A DNA stretch of 64,000 nucleotides from NCBI RefSeq assembly GCF_013283195.1, contig NZ_JABEKT010000002.1:868001-932000 (forward strand), written 5' to 3'. The notes under the pieces were generated by a model. The model saw nothing but the letters and a program-made list of their open reading frames with translations, was not told the origin of the DNA and did no database searches. The number at the start of each line of letters is the position of its first letter. Within the stretch, counting starts at the first letter, position 1. The translations under genes and the position numbers were made by a program. The stretch is from Ensifer adhaerens (GTDB lineage Bacteria > Pseudomonadota > Alphaproteobacteria > Rhizobiales > Rhizobiaceae). This document shows positions 56,850-64,000 of this stretch, piece after piece.

Positions 56850-57338
56850 ATGTTCCAGGCTGCCGTAATCGACACAGGCAACAAGAGCGAATTCTACCGG
56901 GAACTGGCGCAGCAACTCGAAGCCCTGCTGCACGGTGAGCCCAACATGATCGCCAACGCCGCCAACACCTCGGCGCTGATGTTCCAGACGATGCCCGATC
57001 TCAATTGGGCCGGCTTCTACTTCCTCGACACCGATGACGAACTGGTCCTCGGGCCGTTCCAGGGCAAGCCCGCCTGCGTGCGCATTCCCGTCGGCCGCGG
57101 CGTCTGCGGCACGGTGGTGAAGGAAGGGCGATCGATCCTCGTGGAAGACGTGCACGCATTCCCGGGCCATATCGCCTGCGATGCGGCATCGCGCTCCGAA
57201 CTCGTGGTTCCTGTCAGGCGCGATGGCCGGGTGATCGGCGTAATCGACCTCGACAGCCCAGAGCCTGCGCGCTTCGACCGGGACGACCAGGCCGGCATCG
57301 AACAACTAGCCGCGATCTTTGCGGCGGCGATCGGCTGA
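56850..57338 (+). CDS. msrC: Free methionine-(R)-sulfoxide reductase (GAF domain)
   Basis: A GAF-fold enzyme of 162 residues that reduces free (R)-methionine sulfoxide. The three catalytic cysteines are Cys76, Cys86 and Cys110, with the same spacings (10 and 24) as Cys84, Cys94 and Cys118 of the E. coli enzyme. ATG 56850 is preceded by GAGAGTG. It lies between a LysR gene and a flavoprotein monooxygenase. Oxidative stress repair is the expected role. Confidence 0.93.
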   Translation: MFQAAVIDTGNKSEFYRELAQQLEALLHGEPNMIANAANTSALMFQTMPDLNWAGFYFLDTDDELVLGPFQGKPACVRIPVGRGVCGTVVKEGRSILVEDVHAFPGHIACDAASRSELVVPVRRDGRVIGVIDLDSPEPARFDRDDQAGIEQLAAIFAAAIG

Positions 57339-57396
57339 AGGCGATTGCTGTGAATGGTTTTTCAAGGGTTGGTCGGTTCTCGGGCCTGACTGCGCG

Positions 57397-58527
57397 ATGA
57401 CAGATATCCAGGATACCGTTGCGCCGACCGACGAGGCAGAGGCGCATGCCCGCGTCGCCCGCAAGATCGACATCGTCGTCATTGGCGCCGGTCAGGCGGG
57501 CCTGTCTTCGGCCTACCATTTGAGCCGGCTCGGGCTGTCACCGCAGATGCAATACGTCGTGGTCGACCGATCGCCGCAGCCGGGCGGCGCCTGGCAGTTC
57601 CGCTGGCCGTCGCTGACGCTCAGCACCGTCAACGGTATTCACGATCTGCCCGGCATGAAGTTTGCCGATGCTGTCGACACCAGCAAGGGTGAGGTTCACG
57701 CCGCCGTTGCGGTTCCGCAGTATTACGGCGCCTACGAGAAGGCATTCGACCTTCCGGTCCGCCGGCCGGTCGCCGTCAAGGTCGTTTGCGACAGGGGCGA
57801 ACGTTTCAGGGTCGAGACCGACGCCGGCGTCTATGCCGCACGCGGCATCATCAACGCCACCGGAACCTGGGAATCCCCCTACATTCCGCGCTATCCGGGA
57901 TCGGATTTGTTCAAGGGTCGACAACTGCACACGAAGGACTATCAGACTGCCGATGCGTTCGCCGGCCAGCGCGTGCTGGTCGTCGGCGGCGGCATCTCGG
58001 CGATCCAGCTTTTGGATGAAATATCGCAGGTGACGTCGACCACATGGGTCACGCGCGAGGAACCGGCCTTCCGTGACGCACCTTTCACGCCCGAGGTCGG
58101 GCGCGCGGCTGTCGCCATGGTCGAGGACCGTGTCCGCCGCGGTCTGCCACCGGGCTCGGTCGTTTCCGTCACCGGTATTCCGGTGACGCCGGCGATCCTG
58201 GCCGCCCGCGCACGCGGTGCGCTTGATCGTCAGCCGATGTTTGCCGAGCTAACCGAGCATGGTGTGCGCTGGCCGGACGGCCGCGAGCAGGCCTTCGACG
58301 TCATTCTTTGGAGCACCGGCTTTCGAAGCGCGCTCGATCACCTGGCACCGCTTCAACTGCGCAATGCCGATGGCGGCATCCTGATGACCGGCCGGCTTGC
58401 GACACAGGTGGCGAAGGACCCGAGAATTCATCTTGTCGGCTATGGCCCGTCTGCGTCCACCATCGGTGCAAACCGGGCAGGCGGCGCGGCTGCCCGTGAG
58501 CTTGCCGAACACCTTCATCTGCTTTGA
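57397..58527 (+). CDS. Flavin-containing monooxygenase-like oxidoreductase
   Basis: A 376-residue flavoprotein with the FAD motif VVIGAGQAGLSSAYHL near the N-terminus and a second dinucleotide motif VLVVGGGISAIQLL for NAD(P)H, with ATGTWESP between them (the typical ATG motif). This fits single-component flavin monooxygenases such as the CzcO/YpfJ-like enzymes. The ATG at 57397 gives the normal N-terminus; the upstream part of the frame is not supported. The substrate is unknown. It is 58 bases after msrC. Confidence 0.87.
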   Translation: MTDIQDTVAPTDEAEAHARVARKIDIVVIGAGQAGLSSAYHLSRLGLSPQMQYVVVDRSPQPGGAWQFRWPSLTLSTVNGIHDLPGMKFADAVDTSKGEVHAAVAVPQYYGAYEKAFDLPVRRPVAVKVVCDRGERFRVETDAGVYAARGIINATGTWESPYIPRYPGSDLFKGRQLHTKDYQTADAFAGQRVLVVGGGISAIQLLDEISQVTSTTWVTREEPAFRDAPFTPEVGRAAVAMVEDRVRRGLPPGSVVSVTGIPVTPAILAARARGALDRQPMFAELTEHGVRWPDGREQAFDVILWSTGFRSALDHLAPLQLRNADGGILMTGRLATQVAKDPRIHLVGYGPSASTIGANRAGGAAARELAEHLHLL

Positions 58528-59900
58528 TTGCCCGCGGGCGCAAACTTCCGGATATTGGCGATCGGTACCCAGAATAAGTGTGCCCTGTTCAGCGTCCCGG
58601 CACGGCGCTGACGTTGGCCATGCGCCAATGCGCGACAGCGCAAAATATCGCTTGAGCCGGACGTTGCGTCATACCTTAAGCATGATTCTCGAGGCGGCTT
58701 GAACAGCCAAGCGCCTAGCGGGGCCAACCGAGTTTGCAGGCCCCCTCGTCGATGCGGACCGACGCTCTTGGCGCTCTGCGTCCAGCGGACGGTGACGCCA
58801 GAGATTTCGTCTGGCTGCGCATGAAGGTGACACCGAAGGATAGGGTCGCGGATGAAGGTGCAGGCAACGCAGAAGAAGCGGCAACCGGTTGCCATTGCCA
58901 TGCGCCTTGTGGCGACCGGCATGGTGCTGGTCTTGCTCACCTTCGCTATCGTGTCGGCCGTCAGCGCCACGCGTCCACGCGGCGGCCACCTTTTTCCCAA
59001 CCTCAAGATCGGATTCAATATGCGCTGGTGACCGAGGCGCGCAGCAAAGGGCCTTGCAGGTCGACGGGCGTTTCGGCAGGGCATGGCGCCCCGCCGTCTG
59101 CGCCTCCCCATCCCCCGTCGCGGTGTGTTGACCCGTGCTCGCCTGCTTCCGGCACATTTGACAAATGCGAGAACCGCTGCGCTCGAGCCGGTCGCTGCGA
59201 TGGTCGGTGGAATAGCGTCGGGTTGATGCTCGAAGAGGGCTACCCCGACGGTTTGACCTTGGGTCAAGTTTTGCGTGGCTGTCGCGTCATCAGGCGGCGG
59301 CGACCCGGCAGCACCATCCGAACGCGGCACTAGTCCCACGAGGTTGCCGGACGCCTGGACGGAGAGCAACGATGCGGCCGCTTGGAAGCCCCGCTCCCTG
59401 AATATTTGTGCCCACGCAGGCAGGCTTTCGTTCGCTTCAGGTGCTGCAAGAACTATTCTGGCGTAGGCCATAACCAACGGCGCAACGTCGACGGAGCCAA
59501 TCGACCCCATTGCCATCCCAACCTCTCGGGTGATGGCGGGATGCCGAGCAGTAGCAATCGCGACAAGGACGTGACGAGCGCCAATGAACTCATCTTTTCC
59601 CCCCGTTCGCCTTCGGATGGAAAATGCATCTTCGAAGCTGGCCGCGAGACCCGGCGAAAGAGCCAACGGCCTTCGTTGCATTGACTTCGGCCGCAACGCT
59701 CCGAGCAGCGTAGTCCGGCCAACCATTTCGGCTAGGATGCTAAAGGTGACGTGATTGGTGGTAGAGGCCCTCGAATGTTGACCAAGACGGAGAACTTCTT
59801 CGAGATAGCTGGAAACATCTGCAGTGGGCGGAGACGGGTAGTGTTCGATCGCTATGAGACCGCCAAGAACCATCTTTATCTCACGCGAAACATTCCCCAT
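58515..59900 (-). CDS. Hypothetical protein with Clp-N-like N-terminal half; C-terminal half doubtful
   Basis: This 461-codon frame is uneven. Residues 1 to about 215 look real: VSSYLEEVLRLGQHSRASTT, FEDAFSIRRRTGGKDEFIGA and RHVLVAIATARHPAIT resemble the Clp N-terminal helical repeat (the IGARHVL block aligns with the IGTEHLL type). Beyond about residue 245 the sequence turns arginine- and proline-rich and runs antisense to a better small frame, so it is probably read-through of a degraded end. A separate start 60 bases upstream in another frame (MADQMWKTVAELLDGE) suggests that the 5' end is also disturbed. I regard it as a decaying gene. Confidence 0.35.
   Translation of the reverse strand: MGNVSREIKMVLGGLIAIEHYPSPPTADVSSYLEEVLRLGQHSRASTTNHVTFSILAEMVGRTTLLGALRPKSMQRRPLALSPGLAASFEDAFSIRRRTGGKDEFIGARHVLVAIATARHPAITREVGMAMGSIGSVDVAPLVMAYARIVLAAPEANESLPAWAQIFRERGFQAAASLLSVQASGNLVGLVPRSDGAAGSPPPDDATATQNLTQGQTVGVALFEHQPDAIPPTIAATGSSAAVLAFVKCAGSRRARVNTPRRGMGRRRRRGAMPCRNARRPARPFAARLGHQRILNPILRLGKRWPPRGRVALTADTIAKVSKTSTMPVATRRMAMATGCRFFCVACTFIRDPILRCHLHAQPDEISGVTVRWTQSAKSVGPHRRGGLQTRLAPLGAWLFKPPRESCLRYDATSGSSDILRCRALAHGQRQRRAGTLNRAHLFWVPIANIRKFAPAGNQSR
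58528..58851. other. Gene-poor stretch
   Basis: I see no supported gene here on the plus strand. The minus-strand frame that crosses it (58515-59900) has no family similarity in this part. Composition is less coding-like than the flanks. Confidence 0.4.
58852..59031 (+). CDS. Possible small membrane protein
   Basis: A 59-residue reading frame too short for usual cut-offs. A basic start (MKVQATQKKRQPVAIAMRL) leads into a single hydrophobic helix (LVATGMVLVLLTFAIVSA) and a short basic tail. Codons end in G or C about 80 percent of the time, as in real genes of the replicon, whereas the antisense frame is much poorer. A weak AGGATAGGG precedes the ATG. No family recognised. Confidence 0.45.
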   Translation: MKVQATQKKRQPVAIAMRLVATGMVLVLLTFAIVSAVSATRPRGGHLFPNLKIGFNMRW

Positions 59901-60426
59901 CTAAGAGCTCCGCAACTGTCTTCCACATCTGATCCGCCATTTTAGTCCCCCTAGGCTCCGTAGTTAGAGTAGTTCTTGTTACGATTTAGTTTGTGAGGGG
60001 GTGCACGTTAGCAGTTGCGGCGTTCCCAATTCGCGCGCCTCATACGAACACCGGTTTGACCCGCTGCCTCCATCAGGGGCTGGATCGGCGCTCCGGCATT
60101 CCAGCACCGTTGGTGAGCAATTCGAGAGTAGGACAAGCAAATACGGAGACAGCGGCCTCCACGTTGAGCCGCGCGGGATTTCCGTCCAGGGCTCATGATG
60201 GCCAGAGCACGACCCTCGATGGGCACGACATTCTGGCGCTTCAACGGTTGGGTAGTCCAGCGGAACTCCCTAGCGATCGTCACTAGTGTTAGTGGAATTC
60301 TCTAGTGAGCTACCGGCAAATCTTAGTGGATTGCCATTCCTGTCCCTTGCGCCTTCAGGCGAACTGCCGACGACACAACGATCTCGGAGGCTTCGTCGCC
60401 TCAGATAACCGACGGGGTGGTGGCTA
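59901..60426. other. Gene-poor stretch before the XRE regulator gene
   Basis: These 526 bases hold only short overlapping frames without ribosome sites. Near 60281-60307 there is CACTAGTG followed by CTCTAGTG, a weak inverted pair. No RNA gene, integrase site or insertion sequence end is visible. Confidence 0.4.
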
Positions 60427-60822
60427 TCATTCGTCTGTTAGCGGGGATTGCGTTGCGTCGAGACGTGCCAGTGATGTGACCAGCTTGGCTACGGCGTCAC
60501 GCTGGGAGGCAGAAGCGATCTTGTCGAACTGGCCCGCCAACTTGAGAGCCGCTACGCTGACCGTCGGAACGGGTACTGTGTTGGTGCTCGCATCCACGTC
60601 AGCGAAGAGCTGTGCAATGCTACAATCGAGCGCCTGGGACATGGCGACCAGCTTGCTTGCCGAGATTCGGTTGATGCCCTTCTCGTATTTCTGAACCTGC
60701 TGAAATGTCAGCCCGAGCTTCTCGCCCAGCGTTTCCTGCGACATGCCGAGCATGTTTCGGATCTGCCGGACGTTGCGGCCGACGGTCACGTCGATTTCGT
60801 TTGGGGCCTTGGGATTAGGCAT
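60427..60822 (-). CDS. XRE-family helix-turn-helix regulator
   Basis: A 131-residue repressor-like protein. The HTH covers about residues 15-70 (RQIRNMLGMSQETLGEKLGL, TFQQVQKYEKGINRISASKL) and the C-terminal 50 residues form a helical tail. This architecture is common in multicopy rhizobial regulators. ATG 60822 is preceded by GGAGACC; the longer frame upstream is antisense to the LacI gene and is rejected. An inverted repeat 75 bases upstream may be its own operator. Confidence 0.85.
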   Translation of the reverse strand: MPNPKAPNEIDVTVGRNVRQIRNMLGMSQETLGEKLGLTFQQVQKYEKGINRISASKLVAMSQALDCSIAQLFADVDASTNTVPVPTVSVAALKLAGQFDKIASASQRDAVAKLVTSLARLDATQSPLTDE

Positions 60823-60896
60823 GATGGTCTCCTTCGGTGCAAAGTCGCGAGCGGGGGCGGAAAATGAGGTTCGAAGGTCCCTGTGTCTACTCCCAG

Positions 60897-60914
60897 AACT
60901 GACGGTTGTCAGTT
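60897..60914. promoter_or_regulatory. Inverted repeat upstream of the XRE gene
   Basis: AACTGACGGTTGTCAGTT is a perfect 7-base inverted repeat around four bases, 75 bases before the XRE start on the minus strand. Its size and position suit an autoregulatory operator of an XRE dimer. Confidence 0.5.
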
Positions 60915-61134
60915 TTAACGCGCACGAAGACCCATTTTCAGCAGTGGCGGGCACCGACGTGGTTTCCCAGTGCAGCTTACAAAAAGGGCGCTGAAAGTAG
61001 CTCATTGGGCATCGATCGGTGCCGCAGCTCCTAATTTGCGGTCGACAGGCAGGTGGACATTCACGCTGTTTGCACGCTAGACGAGGAAGAATAAATGTGT
61101 CGGTAGCAGCATCGGCATTAGGCGGTGAGAACGC

Positions 61135-62130
61135 GTGGCAGCCACAATTAAGGACATAGCGAGGAGAGCCGGGGTCTCCACTGCTACGGTTTCGAAGGTC
61201 CTGAATCGAAAGGATTCGGTGATCGGCGATGAGACGCGCCAGAAGGTTCTGTCGCTCGCACGTGAACTGAACTACACGCCGAACTCCCTGGCGCGCTCGC
61301 TCGTCACGCGGAAGTCCCATGTCATCGGCATTATCGTGCCCGATATCCTCAATCCTTATTTCACAGAATTGGTGAGGTCTTGCGACGATGCCGCCCGTCT
61401 GCGCGGCTATACGACGCTCGTCTGCAACTCTGAGGGGATAGCCGAGATTGAGACGGCGCATCTGACCTCCTTCGGCGGTCATCGCGTGGACGGGATACTG
61501 CTCGCAGCCAGCGACGTCGTTCCCGACACGGAGCTTCTCGACGCCTTGCGTATTCCCGTCGTGTGTATGGACCGGGAGATCGGTCCCCTGGCGCAACTCG
61601 TCGGTATCGTCGATACGGATTATCGAAGCGGCGCATATCAGGCGACGAGGCATCTCATTGAAAAGGGACATACCCGTATCGCGTTCCTAAGTGGCGCGCC
61701 GCATCGGTCGAACACCCAGATCCGTCTTTCGGGATACAAGGATGCCCTTAGCGAGGCGGGCATCGCTTTCGATCCGGATCTAATACGGTGCAAGGAGTTT
61801 CAGCACCGGTTCGGCCACCAGGCGACGCTGGACTTGCTCGATCACACGTCGTTTTCGGCGATCTGCTGCATGAATGACATGCTGGCGATCGGGGCGATGG
61901 TGGCCCTGCGGGAGCGCGGCAAGCGCGTGCCGGAAGACTGTGCCGTCATCGGCTTCGACAACATCTACCTCTCCCCACTGCTGGAGCACCCACTTTCCAC
62001 AGTTGACAGGCGCATTGCTCATTCGGGCCGCGTCGCGACCGATGCCCTCATCGACTTCCTCGATGACGCCGATCGCACCCTCACGGCAGTCACCATTACC
62101 CCGACGGTCGTTAGTCGCACCACGACCTAG
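61135..62130 (+). CDS. LacI-family transcriptional regulator
   Basis: The 331 residues begin with the LacI headpiece (ATIKDIARRAGVSTATVSKV, hinge helix near NSLARSLVTRK) and continue with the sugar-binding-like effector domain (VIGIIVPDILNPYFTELVRS, HRVDGILLAASDV, IGFDNIYLSPLLEHPLSTVD). GTG 61135 is the start. It most likely represses the BMP-type transporter downstream, before which two LacI-type operators lie. The inducer is unknown; a nucleoside or sugar is expected. Confidence 0.9.
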   Translation: MAATIKDIARRAGVSTATVSKVLNRKDSVIGDETRQKVLSLARELNYTPNSLARSLVTRKSHVIGIIVPDILNPYFTELVRSCDDAARLRGYTTLVCNSEGIAEIETAHLTSFGGHRVDGILLAASDVVPDTELLDALRIPVVCMDREIGPLAQLVGIVDTDYRSGAYQATRHLIEKGHTRIAFLSGAPHRSNTQIRLSGYKDALSEAGIAFDPDLIRCKEFQHRFGHQATLDLLDHTSFSAICCMNDMLAIGAMVALRERGKRVPEDCAVIGFDNIYLSPLLEHPLSTVDRRIAHSGRVATDALIDFLDDADRTLTAVTITPTVVSRTTT

Positions 62131-62285
62131 CATGAAACCGGCGGCGGGGCGTCGGTCTGCCTATTGAGCGCATAAGAAGCCCATCCGCTACTCATTCGCA
62201 CGGGCCAAAGCTGCGCCGGGTTTGGTCCTCGATCACGTTTTTTAGCGATCCCTATGATGACGCTTGACGAAGCCGTTTCTGCACA

Positions 62286-62321
62286 GTTACACGTTTACCT
62301 GCGCTTAGGTACACGTTTAAC
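62286..62321. promoter_or_regulatory. Pair of LacI-type operator candidates
   Basis: GTTACACGTTTACC (62286-62299) and AGGTACACGTTTAACT (62307-62322) are pseudo-palindromes around a central CG, the form bound by LacI/GalR proteins. The shared TACACGTTTA core recurs 22 bases apart, two helical turns. They lie 115-150 bases before the BMP-protein gene. Confidence 0.6.
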
Positions 62322-62436
62322 TAACGCGAAAATGGCCGATTCATGATTGACAACGGAAATTTGGATTGGCATTTGTATAGACATTAAACCGGTCGAGCCG
62401 GAGCGGGCGTTCCGGTATCCAGGGAGGGGAATGACA

Positions 62437-63426
62437 ATGCGGAAATATCTGATGGCAACGGTTGCACTGATGGCCATGGCTGCCAGCGCGACGGCGGCCG
62501 ACTTCAATCCGGCGATCGTCTACGGAACGAGCGGCAAGTTCGATAAGTCGTTCAACGAAATGGCTTACACCGGCGCTGAAAAGTTCAAGGCGGACACCGG
62601 ATCTGAGTATCGCGATTTTGAGGCACAGGCTGACTCCCAGGCGGAGCAGGGCATCCGCAACTTCGCAAGCCGTGGCTTCAGCCCCGTGATCGTTACGAAC
62701 TTCGGTTACAAGGATCAACTGGCCAAGGTCGCCAAGGAATTCCCCGATATCGACTTCGTTATGCTCGATGACGTGGTCGATCTTCCCAATGTCCGGTCCG
62801 TGACCTTCAAGGAAGAGCAGGGCTCCTACGTCGTTGGCTTGATTGCCGCGCTTTCGTCAAAGAGCAAGGCCGTTGGCTTCATCGGTGGCATGGATATCCC
62901 GATCATCCGCAAGTTCGGATGCGGTTATGCGCAGGGCGCGGCTGCGGGCGGCGCGACGAACATCATACGTAACATGACGGGCACGACGAATTCCGCCTTC
63001 AATGACCCGGTCAAGGGAGGCGAGATTGCTGCCTCCCAGATGGGCCAGGGAGCGGACGTGATCTTCGCCGCGGCTGGCGGCACGGGCATCGGCGTCCTGC
63101 AGAAAGTAGCTGACACCGGCAAGTTCGCGATCGGTGTCGACTCCAACCAGAACTACATGCATCCGGGCGTCATGCTGACCTCCATGGTCAAACGCGTCGA
63201 CGTTGCCGTCTACAACGCCTTGAAGGATGCGAAGGAAGGCAGATTCACCGGCGGCGTGCAATCGCTGGGCCTGGCTGAAAATGGCGTCGACTGGGCACTC
63301 GACGAAAACAATCGCAGCCTGATCAGCCCGGAAGTCGAGGCGGCCGCCGCGAAGGCGAAGCAAGAGATCTCCGCAGGTACTCTCGAAGTCCACGACTACA
63401 TGTCGGACGACAAGTGCCCCCTATAA
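62437..63426 (+). CDS. BMP-family ABC transporter substrate-binding protein
   Basis: A periplasmic protein of the PnrA/Med (BMP) family, which usually binds nucleosides. A signal peptide (MRKYLMATVALMAMAASATA) is followed by DFNPAIVYGTSGKFDKSFNE, VIVTNFGYKDQLAKVAKEF, GFIGGMDIPIIRKFGCGYAQ and FAAAGGTGIGVLQ. It has no lipobox. ATG 62437 is chosen because it lies nine bases after AGGGAGG; ATG 62431 is three bases after it. The neighbours are a LacI regulator and an ABC ATPase, so this is an importer operon. Confidence 0.9.
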   Translation: MRKYLMATVALMAMAASATAADFNPAIVYGTSGKFDKSFNEMAYTGAEKFKADTGSEYRDFEAQADSQAEQGIRNFASRGFSPVIVTNFGYKDQLAKVAKEFPDIDFVMLDDVVDLPNVRSVTFKEEQGSYVVGLIAALSSKSKAVGFIGGMDIPIIRKFGCGYAQGAAAGGATNIIRNMTGTTNSAFNDPVKGGEIAASQMGQGADVIFAAAGGTGIGVLQKVADTGKFAIGVDSNQNYMHPGVMLTSMVKRVDVAVYNALKDAKEGRFTGGVQSLGLAENGVDWALDENNRSLISPEVEAAAAKAKQEISAGTLEVHDYMSDDKCPL

Positions 63427-63485
63427 GTGACCGTGGGGCGGGCGCAGTAGCGCTCGCCCAATCGGAGCCTTACCTGGAGGAGGCC

Positions 63486-64000
63486 ATGCAAGCAGAAATC
63501 AGCTCCGCGAAGAACGTGTTGGAGCTTACCGGCATCAACAAGAGTTTCGGTTCGGTTGTTGCGAACAAGGATGTGAACCTCGCAGTCAAGGCGGGCAGCA
63601 TTCACGGCATCGTTGGTGAGAACGGTGCTGGAAAATCGACCCTGATGTCGATTCTTTACGGCTTCTATCAAGCCGACACCGGCGCTATCCGGGTCGACGG
63701 CAGAGAGGTCGGAATTCCTGATAGTCGCGCAGCGATCGCTCACGGCATCGGCATGGTTCACCAGCATTTCAAGTTGGTCGAGAATTTCACCGTTCTGGAA
63801 AACATCATCCTCGGTGCAGAAGAGGGGGCTTTCCTTCCCTCCAGTCGGCGTAAGGCACGTCTCGAACTGCAACGTCTTGCCAAGGAATACGAACTGCAGG
63901 TCGACCTCGAGGCAATCACTGAAAACCTGCCGGTCGGGGTTCAGCAGCGCGTCGAAATCCTCAAGGCTCTCTATCGCCAGGCGCGAATTCTCATTCTTGA
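63486..64000 (+). CDS. ABC transporter ATPase of the BMP system, 3' end cut by window
   Basis: The first 171 residues of a sugar/nucleoside-type two-domain ATPase. MQAEISSAKNVLELTGINKS leads into Walker A GENGAGKSTLMSILYG and the Q-loop region GMVHQHFKLVENFTVLENII, which is characteristic of the ATPases that pair with BMP proteins. The signature region VGVQQRVEILKALYR is reached; Walker B begins at the window edge (ARILIL). Start ATG 63486 follows GGAGGAGG. Permeases should follow outside. Confidence 0.93.
   Translation, partial: MQAEISSAKNVLELTGINKSFGSVVANKDVNLAVKAGSIHGIVGENGAGKSTLMSILYGFYQADTGAIRVDGREVGIPDSRAAIAHGIGMVHQHFKLVENFTVLENIILGAEEGAFLPSSRRKARLELQRLAKEYELQVDLEAITENLPVGVQQRVEILKALYRQARILIL

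Noticed and set aside
62347-62381. TTGACA and TATAGA hexamers before the BMP gene, considered as a promoter
   Set aside because: The spacing of 23 bases is too long for a standard housekeeping promoter, so I did not call it.

Overview
The window looks like a high-GC alphaproteobacterial replicon of the Ensifer/Sinorhizobium type. Three things point there: the divergent dctA / dctBD locus with a textbook sigma-54 promoter, a neighbouring thiC behind a TPP riboswitch (an arrangement I recall from the S. meliloti pSymB chromid), and the dense mix of ABC transporters, GntR/LacI/LysR regulators and sugar-acid catabolism. Species and replicon are inferences. I see no tRNA, rRNA, CRISPR array, integrase or insertion sequence.

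Layout. 1-3467: end of an operon with diaminopropionate ammonia-lyase and two M20-type amidohydrolases, then a long inverted repeat. 3758-5797: thiC with its TPP riboswitch. 5880-10745: dctD, dctB and, divergently, dctA. 10755-12526: broken cupin gene, WYL regulator, glutathione S-transferase. 12629-23809: a pentose/hexose module on both strands (aldose epimerase and araHGF transporter leftward; GntR regulator, galactonate-type dehydratase, SDR dehydrogenase, IlvD/Edd dehydratase, DapA-family lyase and a second GntR regulator rightward), which together could import and oxidise L-arabinose and D-galactose without phosphorylation.

24800-34117 is the most unusual region: a curli-type amyloid locus. 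It encodes a CsgG secretion channel, CsgF, a CsgH-like protein, two small curlin-repeat proteins and a giant 1171-residue curlin with about 45 repeat units, where enteric CsgA has five. A near-perfect 20-bp palindrome lies upstream of csgG, and strong hairpins separate the transcription units. I see no CsgE or CsgD.

34193-45067: a LuxR-type response regulator and a hybrid kinase whose N-terminus is a whole NCS1 (nucleobase/allantoin) transporter, an OsmC protein, and the urea ABC transporter urtABCDE. 45130-51428: a sugar-type ABC system with two paralogous binding proteins and an LVIVD-repeat protein. 51681-54858: an Rrf2 regulator beside two flavin-dependent SfnB/DszC-type enzymes that share an upstream motif, suggesting organosulfur use. 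55249-58527: a hypothetical protein, a LysR regulator, free methionine-(R)-sulfoxide reductase and a flavoprotein monooxygenase. 58528-61134: a gene-poor stretch with a degenerate Clp-N-like reading frame, a possible small membrane protein and an XRE regulator. 61135-64000: a LacI regulator controlling a BMP-type (nucleoside-like) ABC importer that runs off the end.
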